From Panorpa germanica (lineage: Eukaryota > Arthropoda > Insecta > Mecoptera > Panorpidae), in contig OY783208.1 in assembly GCA_963678705.1 (NCBI GenBank), forward strand, positions 12,211,782 to 12,275,781: a stretch of 64,000 bases of DNA, read 5' to 3'. Of the stretch, positions 53,594 through 63,600 are shown piece by piece (positions within the stretch are counted from its first letter, which is position 1; every line of letters begins with the position of its first letter). The translations under genes and the position numbers were made by a program. Below the pieces are notes generated by a model that saw only the letters and a list, made by a program, of their open reading frames with translations, searched no databases and had not been told where the DNA came from.

Positions 53594-53820
53594 CATAGTA
53601 AGAATAAATGTAATGCATTAAATGTAAATAACATGTAAGATCTAAAAGAAATTATATAATTTCCATATGTGTTAGGGACATCAACATTATATATTTTTAA
53701 AGTAAAATTTTATATATTATGTATTTGTAATATCTATGTATTTTAAATCGGCAAGAAGGTTGAATAAGCCAAAGCCAAATAAAATAAAAAAAAAAAAAAT
53801 AATAATAATAATAAATATTA

Positions 53821-54190
53821 AATATGTAAAGAAATTAGTTGCTCACAAAGCTCGTCTGTCGATAAAACAGTGACCGTTCAGTGAAAACATATACTCATTT
53901 TTAGTTATAGTTATATTTATATACAGTTTATTTATATTAATACACATCTACATTATTCTAGATCAATGTAATGTCATATTTAACAACTGTCACGTATTAT
54001 ATCTCTGCTCTATAGCTCTGACTTGACAACTGTCACTTTTGACGCATGCGCGTAGAAAACAAATAGAAACGTATACCTTTATCTCGCTATATGCCTACAT
54101 ATTACGTCATACAAATATGGCCGACCATTTCTAACGGTTACAATAAATTGGTGACAGCTAAAAGTGGGATAAATCAAGGAAACTAAGCCG
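53821..54190 (+). promoter_or_regulatory. probable 5-prime LTR end and primer site of the second gypsy derivative
   Basis: No ORF. The sequence ends TTACAATAAA followed by TTGGTGACAGCTAAAAGTGG at 54147, which looks like a gypsy primer-binding region. An ACGTCATACAAATATGGCCG stretch (54103 onward) is shared with the right arm of the foldback element. A matching downstream LTR was not found. Confidence 0.4.
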
Positions 54191-54284
54191 GCAAAATGCC
54201 AAACGGAGAAATGAAACTACGGGAGGTGCAGGTGGGAGCACAAGACTAACTACAACTGCGACGACGCCACTGTCAGTACCAAGA

Positions 54285-55337
54285 TTGGTAGAAGGAATGC
54301 ACCTGATTCCAAAATACAATGTAACGACAAACCCAAAGAAGTTCCTAAAGCAACTAGAGGTTGTAGCGAGCATGTACGGCTGGGATAGCCACATAAAAGC
54401 CTTCGTGTGCAGACAGAACCTGACAGGTGAAGCAGAAGCTACCGTAGAACAGGATGACCTCCTGAATGAAACAGATGACTACGAGCTACTGATAAGAGGA
54501 TTAACAGAACGTTATTCTCTAACGGTAAGATGCCAGCACCAGCGCATAGAAGCAGAATTTGACAACTGCTCACAAAAACCAGGAGAGAGTGTCCTAGAAT
54601 ACAGCACCAGACTAGCAGCACTAGGCCCACGCTTAAAAGACCACTACGCGCAGAATCTCAAGATAGCAGATGAAGCTAGGCCACAATAGCAACAGATGAT
54701 GCTACTGTCGAGATTCAGAAACGGACTAAGACCGGACTTAGCAGAGGTGGTGTACGTACACGATTGTCCAGACTTCAACAGCGCCGTAGATTACGCAATA
54801 AGAGTGGAAACCGCAAAAAAAAAGAATAAACCCAACAAGACATGTACTAGCAGGGACCACCACTACAGCAGAGAGCTACAGCATGCCGCCAAAAGCTCCA
54901 ATGACCACCCCTACACCCCGCGTAGACCGGTACTATGCTCAACCGACGCTAGCACCAAGAAGAGATGTAACTACAAGCTTACCCCCTTCCGCACCACCGC
55001 TAGTACAATTGCACGAGTATTAGTAGAAGAAATTATTTCTAGACATGGATGCCCAGAACAACTATTAACAGATCGAGGCGCAAATTTCCTATCAGAATTA
55101 TTTCAAAACATATGCAAACAATTAGGAATAAAACGATTGCAAACCGTCGCTTATCATCCCCAAACGAATGGACAAGTAGAAAGATACAATCGAACCCTAA
55201 AGTCATATTTACGAAATTTTATAGACGAAAATCAAACTAATTGGGACGAGATCTTGCCATTAGCATTACTAGCCTATCGTAGCACCGTGAATACAACAAC
55301 ATCAAAAACGCCTTATTTTCTTATACACGGCAGATGA
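54285..55337 (+). pseudogene. Ty3/gypsy deletion derivative: Gag fused to integrase core
   Basis: One frame from 54285, open upstream to about 54247 with no clear ATG. Gag part: NPKKFLKQLEVVASMYGW, CQHQRIEAEFDNCSQKPG, ESVLEYSTRLAALGPRL. TAG at 54687-54689 interrupts it, then Gag continues with MMLLSRFRNGLRPDLAEV. Near 54980 it passes straight into integrase: ISRHGCPEQLLTDRGANFL, VAYHPQTNGQVERYNRTLK, ending PYFLIHGR. The protease, RT, RNase H and first integrase aspartate are missing. Confidence 0.8.
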
Positions 55338-55683
55338 CAGAAAACCTACCCCGGAAGAGATGGAGTGCGAGCAAAAGTTGAAGGAGGACCAGGCCGAGGA
55401 GGCACTGATGGAGGTGGACGGGGAGAATAACGTAGTGGAGTTACTTCCACCAGAGGATTTGGCGGACCGAACCGGGTACTGGGGAAGATTCGGATATATT
55501 CCACGGCCACCGAAATTCTTCGAAGGTCAAGAAGTGGAATATATGGGCTATATCCGGTATGGCCAGTACGACGCGAAGCTCCACCGGGAATTAGGCAGAG
55601 ATGAGGGCCCCGACAGCGACTCCGACGACGCTGAGGAACCCCCAATCCAACCGGAGAAGAAACAGCGAACCAGCGGCTGTTAA
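55334..55683 (+). CDS. acidic ORF following the gag-integrase fusion
   Basis: This frame directly follows the integrase remnant in another phase (ADDRKPTPEEMECEQKLKED) and continues as EVDGENNVVELLPPEDLADR, GYWGRFGYIPRPPKFFEGQE and an acidic DSDSDDAEEPP tail to TAA. It is clearly more GC-rich than its surroundings. It might be the far C-terminal region of the gypsy element, joined by deletion, or a captured coding piece. I do not recognise the family. Confidence 0.45.
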
Positions 55684-55869
55684 GAACCAGGTACTAAAAA
55701 TGTTTTAAAACTGGAAGTTTGAACAAAGAGAGAGTGAAGTGAAAGGTGTAACCGAACGTTACGCATAAAACAAAAGCAAAAGTTCAAATTGTAATAACAG
55801 TGTGGAAATCTGAATGAGAACCGTTATATTTTAAAATAATTCAATCAAATTTAACTTAATTTATAGCGT

Positions 55870-56105
55870 GGTAATATCGCAACCTGGTAATTTATTACGA
55901 GAAACTGTTACACAAATAAAAGAAATGTTATAAAGGAAATGAAAGAAATGTTATGAACTATATTCTGTTTTATTCATTTCTACCTTTCAGCCTGTGTACA
56001 AAAGGCAGACAAAGTCCCAAGTGTAATGCGATTCTCGGCCTCTCACCTAAGATCTAAATAAGGCATTTATACAGATAGAAACGGAGTTGCTGATCCTCTT
56101 CAGTA
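55870..56105 (+). repeat. SWIM/YqaJ 3-prime tail repeat, copy 2
   Basis: Matches 44415-44700. The SWIM/YqaJ coding part is absent here, and a DUF4817-type transposase remnant follows at once. Confidence 0.7.
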
Positions 56106-56146
56106 AATAGGACCCATTAAAAAGAGGTATTATAAAGAGTGCAAAA

Positions 56147-56760
56147 TTGGTGCAGGAATTAAAAGACACTGGCACTATCCACAGACTTAATTCCGCAAAT
56201 GAAATGTTGAATCACTTTACTTCGTTTAATGACGCGTTATTCTCTGATGAGGCACACTTCCACATCAACGGCAATGTAAATAAGCAAAATTGCCGCTACT
56301 ATAGTGAAACTTTGGGCGGCTATGTCAGCGCATGTCATCATAGACAATTACTTTTTTGAGGACGGTAGAAGTCGCGCGGTTACTGTTACTTCGCAGCGCT
56401 ATATGGAATGATCGACGACATTTTTACACCAGAGTTGCAAAATTGTCCAGGCTTTAATATGTAGACCTGGTTTCAACAGGATGGAACCACTGCCCCTTTG
56501 TCCGTCAACTTGACCCTAACAAAGTGATCTCTCGCAGAAGACACATTTGCTGGCCACTACTTAGTCCGGATCTGACCCCAATAGACATTTTTCTGGGGCT
56601 ATCATAAGAATGAATTATACGAAACCAACCCGCGGTCAATTGATCTCCTGAAAGAAAATATCCGACGAGAAACGGCAAGCATTACAGAACTTACTTGCCG
56701 CGCCATGATGGATAATTTTAGACGTCGCTTACAGGAGTGCCGTTATTACATTTAGATGGT
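56147..56760 (+). pseudogene. DUF4817-type Tc1/mariner-superfamily transposase, 3-prime half
   Basis: ALFSDEAHFHINGNVNKQNC is the hallmark segment with a catalytic Asp (SDEAHF). Further on in changing frames come a PDLTPIDIFLWGYH-like segment with the next catalytic Asp, then LKENIRRETASITELTCRA and MMDNFRRRLQECRYYI at 56650-56755. Many stops interrupt it. The DNA-binding N-terminus is missing. The same C-terminus occurs at 41650 and 58500. Confidence 0.7.
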
Positions 56761-57025
56761 GTCATTTTCAAAAAATAATTATTTATTTTTTATTTTTATT
56801 CACTTATTTGCCTTGACTTTCTTTCGTCATAGCCACCAACAATCTTTTTTTTAAATACATCTTTTATAATTTATAATTTAATTTTACAAATTTATAAATA
56901 TTTCAATATTTCACTAATTAATTTCCGTCCGTTCCACTGTATAATATCAATTTCTAGAAACCTTATTTACGAATAGACGCTATTTAATAATTATAATTTT
57001 ATATGTTACTCTAATATGTATGCTC

Positions 57026-57973
57026 TTATATTATATTATTTTTATAATTTCGCTCATTTTTTCTGTAATTGTTCCTTGTGTTATAAGTTCTAGGTGTAGA
57101 ATTTGTAATATAATTAATGAAACTTTGTTCTTTCTCATTCTGTTTAGTTTCAATTTTATTATCATTTATATTATTTTGTTTTTTAATATTTTCCTTTTTA
57201 CAGTTTCTATCTAAATATGTTCTTTTTCTAATGGGTGCTGGCTTATATGATGGTATACTATTTTCACAACTTGTTAAATTTTGAGGAAAGTCCTTTTCAT
57301 AATTAGATAATATATCAAATCTATTTTTTGTAGTTACAGCATACGAATTTTTGTCTTTCCAAATTTGAGGTATTTCAATAGCGGCTTCTTGATAACTAAG
57401 ATTTCTGTTTCCCATTGAAATTTTTATTTCTTGTTGCCTTTTTCTTTCTTTGCAATTTTTATCAGTCGCATCATGTTCTTCATCACAATTTACACATTTT
57501 ATAATTTCATTTTTACATAAATTTAGCGTATGTTCATTTGAACCACATTTGCTACATCTACTCTTTCCTTTACATTGATTGGCCGTATGGTTATATCTTA
57601 AACATTTATAACATTGTCTCGTATTTTTAATAAATGGTTCACAGGGTAATTTAGCATTCCAAATATAAATATATTGAGGTAAATTTTGGCCTTCAAAGAA
57701 AATGATAATATTTCTAGAGTCCTCATATTTAATTTCATCTTCAACTTTCACTCTCCTTTTTAATCTCCTTATGGAGTGGATTTTATACGGGTCACTATAT
57801 ATGTTTTCTTTCAATTCTTCCTCCGAAAATTCAATATCTACATTTTTGACAATTCCAATTCTTGTAATCCAAAACATTGGTATAAACATATCAACTTCTG
57901 ATGTTTGATCTAAGCAGTTCTTTATTTTAAAGGGTCTCCTTTTATGTTTTTTTATTAAATTTTTATCTGACAT
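57026..57973 (-). pseudogene. second LINE ORF1 (Gag-like), partial
   Basis: A 315-residue minus-strand frame related to the ORF1 at 50558: FIPMFWITRIGIVKNVDIEF, IIFFEGQNLPQYIYIWNAKL, then zinc knuckles CYKCLRYNHTANQC, CSKCGSNEHTLNLC and CVNCDEEHDATDKNC. The C-terminus is asparagine-rich. The N-terminal part of ORF1 is missing and no RT follows. The frame itself has no internal stop. Confidence 0.75.
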
Positions 57974-58144
57974 TAAATGAAGAATCCGTGTGCCTGTTTC
58001 AGATATTCATAATGAAGAAAAAAACAGACAATTCTGTTCAGGGCAGGTTCTGTGAATTAGGGCAGGCTTAATTATATCTTTGTGTTACTAATTGCTAAAT
58101 ATAAATATTCTTTGGTTTCAGAAAATTGTTAATTTCTGCATAAA

Positions 58145-58470
58145 ATGGCACAGCAAATAAAATCAGAACTAAATGCAACACTGGAAATAGAAAACTTGAA
58201 AGTAGAACCAGAAGAGGAATGCATTGTTCAATTAGAACCACAAGTCAAAGAGTAGGTCGACGTCGCTTCCGATAGAGAAGCAGTTTGGCCAGGGGTTTAT
58301 ATTAAATATGAACCTAACTATAGTTCACCTGTTGTCCTGTGTAAATATTGCGGAGGCGTGTTTCAAGATTCCTGTAATTTGCAGGAGCACCTGGAGGCAG
58401 CGTCGGACTGCCGAGGTACCGAAAGGGCAAAAGAACCGGTGGATGATGATGATAATAGAAGATTCTCGGA
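58145..58470 (+). pseudogene. C2HC-finger protein fragment
   Basis: ATG 58145 begins MAQQIKSELNATLEIENLK with KVEPEEE acidic motifs. In-frame TAG at about 58253, then EAVWPGVYIKYEPNYSSPVV and LCKYCGGVFQDSCNLQEHLE with a C-x2-C...H...C zinc-finger pattern. An acceptor-like TTTGGTTTCAG precedes the ATG. The end of the frame passes near 58485 into DUF4817 transposase tail sequence read in the wrong frame, so the C-terminus is artificial. Confidence 0.45.
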
Positions 58471-58479
58471 ACCACAAGG

Positions 58480-58710
58480 CAGTGGACAATCGGGATCTCC
58501 TGAAAGAAAATATCCGACGAGAAACGGCAAGCATTACAGAACTTACTTGCCGCGCCATGATGGATAATTTTAGACGTCTCCTGTTAAGCTGCCGTGATTA
58601 CATTTAAATGGTGTCATTTTCAAAAAATAATTTCCATTTAATAAGGATTACTACAAAATAAAAACGTTTTTCATAATGTAATTAGTTTTTTTTAAATTTT
58701 ATGGCCACCC
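58480..58710 (+). pseudogene. DUF4817-type transposase tail and terminal repeat
   Basis: LKENIRRETASITELTCRA and MMDNFRRLLLSC match 56650-56755, followed by the 3-prime untranslated part and the TIR-like GGCCACCCGG/TA at about 58703-58714. Confidence 0.7.
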
Positions 58711-59860
58711 GGTATGTCAGACCAACTGATATATTTTGGCATAAGCTATCAATTTAGCTAAATTTGCATTAAATGTACTTTCGCTTCCTCATTTAAAAGC
58801 TGAATGTGAACATAATTTTAGAGCAACAAAATAAACATTGGAAACAAAAAATTGGATTATTTTGTCATAAAATTTGTAGTGAAAGGAAATCCGAAATGGA
58901 TTCCGACAAAAATGCCTTAATCGATATTATAAATTACAGTAAGGAATTCGAATCGTATTGGAACAAAAGAAATAATTGTAAATATGGCGTAATGGCGTAA
59001 ATAACGGCCCTTTCGATAAGAATGAGTTTATTTTTTTACGGAGCATTAGTAGTGTAACAACGCAAGTTCTTGGTAGAGATGGTAAACTTTTAATTTGAGC
59101 CCTTTAAATAGAGTTGTTGAGATGTAATTGAAAAGTAGTGTTCTCTTAGCTTAAACTTAGAATATTTTGGACGTGACATCTGAAGATACACGTGTGGGTA
59201 TAGACAGCGATGCTAACTGTTATGGGCAGGATATAACAGAAGTTATTGATATAGATGATTGAGATCCAGATTGTATGACTGATTAGAACAGCATTCAAGG
59301 AATTAACAGGATATACATGCTTATGAAATTATTATAGGTCATGAAGAAATTGAAATACAGGAGTGATTATAAATCCATTTCTATAATACTTATTCTTATT
59401 TAAAAATTCAGCCAATTAAAAAAATGCTACAACGTAAATAATATTATTACTTTATATATATTAAGTTTATTATCCTATTTTTGGAAATAGACAGAATGGT
59501 TGAAATGGTATTGCAGTACTTTCTGGCCAGGCCCACATAAAATATAATACATTATATATCGTACCGTACAAACTTATTTTCATATCCCGTCACATTCGCC
59601 AGTTTTCATTTGTGGTTTAATGATAATGTGATTTACATTATACGGGTGAAATTAGAAGTTTCGAGAACGCGATCTCTTACAAAATGCTACATTTACAATT
59701 CAATATGAATCCATAGAATCCGGTTCATGGTAGTTCATACCATTGTCGAAATGTATTTCAAGAAGGCGTGCATTATTGTAAAGGATAATGCAGTGTTTTT
59801 ATTGGTCATTTTCCCATAAAAGTAAAAAAGTAAAATAAGTTACTAGAGCCTCGTTCATCC
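58549..59860 (+). repeat. segmental duplication, copy B
   Basis: Collinear with 41650-42980, including the 64-residue frame at 58806-59000 (MDSDKNALIDIINYSKEFE). Beyond 59830 it continues into the secreted-peptide block. Copy A instead joins the SWIM/YqaJ copy B near 42985. Confidence 0.75.
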
Positions 59861-59963
59861 AAGCAGTGTCGATTAAGAATTACAGTGTGTGTAGAGTGAT
59901 CTTATGTGACGGTGCTGACATTTTCAATAAAATTGTTTTTAACAGGAAAAATTCGGAATCGAA

Positions 59964-60119
59964 ATGTGCGACTTAACAACAATCCTAGTTATTGTAATTG
60001 TTATAAGTGTGAACGCTCCGACAAGCTCTGTTAACCCATCCCTTTATTTGGATGATGAACAAGTGTCAAAAAGACACAGCGAGCAAGGTACAAAACTACT
60101 AAAAGTGTTAATCCACTAA
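59964..60119 (+). CDS. small secreted-peptide ORF, copy 3
   Basis: 51 residues: MCDLTTILVIVIVISVNAPT, then SSVNPSLYLDDEQVSKR and HSEQGTKLLKVLIH. It is nearly identical to copy 2 (48720) up to the putative donor GAGCAAG/GTACAA, after which the frame differs because of a 2 bp length difference. That pattern fits a first exon whose sequence after the donor is not coding. Confidence 0.5.
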   Translation: MCDLTTILVIVIVISVNAPTSSVNPSLYLDDEQVSKRHSEQGTKLLKVLIH

Positions 60120-60374
60120 ATATTACTTTCGGCTCCTAGAAACTAGAAAGTAGTAGTTCATTAACTCTCGTATATGAAATAAAATATAAGACTTCTGAGT
60201 GAAGTAATATGAATTTCATGATTAGTGTGGTATTAGTTAATATGAAATAATAATGAAAATAGAAAAATATATCGAAGCAGGCATCAGCCTCATTTCCCAA
60301 CATTTAGTGGGCACACGAGCCCTAAACAATTCACAATTAGTAATACGGATTGCGATATACAACTGGCACGCCAG
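60120..60374 (+). repeat. conserved block ending in ACTGGCACGCCAGT, copy 2
   Basis: Collinear with 48894-49135. Similarity ends exactly after the palindromic ACTGGCACGCCAGT. Confidence 0.6.
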
Positions 60375-62547
60375 TATTAAATAAATTCCTCAAATTCCAT
60401 TCTTTGCTAACACAGGAATAGCACTATTCTATTTACTCCGTTTTATTTATACCCTTCACACAGTTACAAGTTTTAATAATACAAACAGTGCTACTGCATA
60501 CAGTTTACGTTATGACACGAAATACAAAAAGTGTCATAATTAAATATTAAAATTGTTAAAATTAAAATTAAAAAGTTTAAACTCAATATTACATATGGGT
60601 AATTATAAAAAAAATCTTAAAAAGGCTGCAAGTGTTTATAAAAAGAAGTGTAAAAATATTAAATTATATAACGAACGTAGAAGAGCTCAGACTGCAGGCG
60701 GTATTTTGAAAGAAGTTACAAGGTAACTGCTGATATGAATTTCATACAATAACGTTTGTATAAGTTAGTTCTAAGTTATAGCCTAATGTACCGTACACAT
60801 ACGTGCGACTTAAACATGCGACATCCAACAATTGTTGCAAGAAGTTGTACAACACATCCACACCAGTGCGACATGCAAATGTCGGAAGCTTTCATATTTC
60901 GAACGAATTACTTCAAGACCATACATTTATTTTATTACAAATGTAATAAAACCCAGTCCTTTATGAATACACCCTTGTTGACAACGGTTGACAAAGGGTA
61001 ATGGGTAAGCAGAAAACCCATTGCAAGCGTATACAGCGGTATCTCCTTTTACAAGTGTGAATACTTTATTTGTTTTATTGTTTTTGATATTGATATAGAA
61101 TCTTGCCATGTTGGAAGGCTCAGTTTCATATACCATGTGCGATAATAAAGACGTTATGTTGACAACGGCTGCTTGTGTGATAATAGGTAGAACAGACTAC
61201 AAAGAAGAAAGGATTATGATGAATAATCTATTAACTGATTTAATAAAGAACGATCTTCTCGATGGAGAACTACTTTGTAGACTTCGTTTTGAAACATTTT
61301 TCTTTCATAAAAATAATACATAGAATGTTTTAAAATAGCATAAGTAAGGGTTTGATTAGTGCCGCATGTTTATGTCGCACCTATCTGTACCAAGCATAAG
61401 AATTAGCGACCGATAGAATAAAATCTGTATATTTTAAAACGGTTCTCTTTACATTCAGGCCTGAAACCTTAGATCAATCTTCCACCAGCTATGCAGAAAG
61501 GAGTGATACTTCCGATAATTTCAGTTTTGTTGTGCTTATTTTGCCTACTACTATTTGTAGTGAATAATTACACAGTAGTACATAATTTGGATTTATTCGT
61601 AACACGGAATTCCTATTGTAGATCTCTCAATATTCGAGAAGTAGTAGAATCTGACAGTCCAGAAAGCAATGAAGTGTGGGTACAGTTCATTGTACTATTT
61701 TCTATTGTAGAAGTCAATTACTATCAGGATCTTAACAATATGAAATCTTGAAGCAAAATACAAAGCGACGCCATTATTTACTGCACAAAGCAATCGTTAC
61801 CAAAATCCACAAATCACTGAATAGACTGCCAATTGTGAGCAAATCATTCGATCCTTTTTGAGGGGTATGAACGTCCTGAGATGTAAGACGAGAAACACGA
61901 AATAGATATACTTTTATCTCTTTCAACCCAAACAACCATTTTGATGCCGAATTATAACCTAAAAGTATTACTATTTTACATGAGTATATCTCTGGAGTAT
62001 ATGTGTACAGTTTGTGTATTTAATTGTTTGTGATTTATTTTGATATATTTTTATAAACATACGTTTCTATAAATCTTCTTCCGATTTGCATCTTATATTA
62101 ACAAAGCAGTTAATAATATATAAGCACGGTATGTAGCAAAGATAATATGTTAACTGCATTTGTATGCAGATAAAATCTATTTCTAATATGTAGGTGCCAT
62201 AATCATGGGCTGATACCTTAGTATAAAGCAGTTGGTTTACTGACTAACGCCAAAATCAGTCACATTGGCGCCACTGGTATGCTCTGAAATCTGCTGAAAT
62301 ATCCGAAATAATAATAAGAAGAGTTTTTGACTGTTTTTATGTTTGACTGTACTACACTGTACTAGTTTATATTGTTTACAAGTTGTTTGAATTGAAAAAG
62401 TACATGTACTCTTGTATCAGTTTCTTAGGAAAGAAAAATCAGTGTATCAATTTTGTTGTTTGTTGTCAGCAAGCATTTTATTTAATATATTATTCTTACA
62501 GACTTTTTTTTTCATAATAATAATAATTGTTATTAATATTATTTAAA
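60375..62547. other. unassigned stretch with four short ORFs
   Basis: Short plus-strand frames with ATG starts: 60595-60726 (43 residues, very basic, MGNYKKNLKKAASVYKKKC, followed by a donor-like CAAG/GTAACT); 61108-61323 (71 residues, with LLTDLIKNDLLDGELLCRLR, faintly like the N-terminus of Harbinger-type nucleases); 61491-61751 (86 residues, with one strongly hydrophobic segment near the N-terminus); and 60786-61001, which looks spurious. None can be assigned with confidence. Confidence 0.3.
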
Positions 62548-63600
62548 ATGGTTTTAAAGTGCTGTGTACCAAATTGCAAGTCGTCTAATAAAGCATATGC
62601 TTTTCACAGATTTCCAATTGATAATGATGTAAGTAACTTTTATTAATAATTTTATCTAATATTGTGCACTACAATTTATTTTATTGTATGTATTTACAGG
62701 TATATGAAGCATGGTTAAAACGCCTGAAGATTCAAAGTCTTTTTGAAATGGATAAGGAAAGGGTATATGCACTTCGACGATTATGTACTATTCATTTTAA
62801 TGCCCATTGCAGATTTCCTGAAAATAATAACAGGACTTCACTTAAACAAAGAAGCTTGCTAACACTGTTTTTGCCAAGTGAGTAATAATCGCAACGACAC
62901 ACTTTATTTATAGAACGTGAAAGAGTATTAACAATATGATAATTTTTTAGATTTTCATGCCTTAAATAATTTAAGAGAATTTATAGAAGATGGTGACGAA
63001 ATAGCCGTGAAGCAACAAATGGTAGATGACACATTGGAACTGCATCCAACTATCCACACATTTGCTCCGCCAAATAAAATTACTGAACAAATTAATGCTT
63101 ACATAGCGGGATATTTAGCGAAGGTACTATTAAAAAAAATTAAATGTTGCGAATGTCGCGATAATTTGATATCAACAAACTAATCGCGGCACATCCTAAT
63201 TCAGGAGAAAGTATATGGGCCTAAATGCTTAATTAATCCAAATCCTGTTTGTACATATTTTTACAAAGTGTTGCACACATTACTACTTACCATCATTATC
63301 AAATAAGGCAAACATATTGCAAAAACTATGCGATGAAATGATGAAAGTGCTTGTTAATAATAATGTTTTTACATGGAAGCAACATGATCTACAAGTAGAG
63401 TTTGTAAAATTATTTAGCAAACATTACCTACAAACGTGGGATAAAATGTAAATAAAGCCCTAAGAGGTGAAAAAAAAAACTCAAAAGATGAAATAAGTAA
63501 TGCAGCTTATAAATATTATGAAAAATTTAAAAACAAAGCATCTAAAATAAAATGCATGAAACAATTAAAATAAAAGTTTATTGTAAATGTAATAAATATT
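62548..63600 (+). pseudogene. P-element/THAP-domain transposase, decayed and internally deleted
   Basis: Exon 1 (62548-62628) encodes MVLKCCVPNCKSSNKAYAF then HRFPIDND with donor GTAAGT. Exon 2 (62700-62877) encodes VYEAWLKRLKIQSLFEMD, RLCTIHFNAHCRFPENN and LLTLFLP. Together they form a C2CH THAP zinc finger (C, C, C, H and the final AVPTIF-like box). Exon 3 from 62951 jumps to the C-terminal region of P-type transposases: INAYIAGYLAKVLLKKIKCC, then KCLINPNPVCTYFYKV, with stops after CRDNLISTN. The central RNase H-like catalytic domain and GTP-binding region are missing, and the last part is decayed. Confidence 0.7.

Larger units (their letters stand above)
50500..53820 (+). mobile_element. 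I-clade-type LINE with RNase H, internally deleted
   Basis: Order: ORF1 (50558-51178 plus zinc knuckles to about 51305), reverse transcriptase (51300-52319), RNase H (52697-53593), and an A-rich tail with AATAAAATAAAA and ATA repeats at 53785-53815. The apurinic-type endonuclease and the start of ORF2 are missing, because RT follows the zinc knuckles at once. RNase H after RT points to the I superfamily. No target duplication was identified. Confidence 0.85.

Noticed and set aside
55346..55645. Proline/arginine-rich minus-strand frame
   Set aside because: Antisense of the acidic GC-rich ORF. The composition is the mirror of its Glu/Asp codons.
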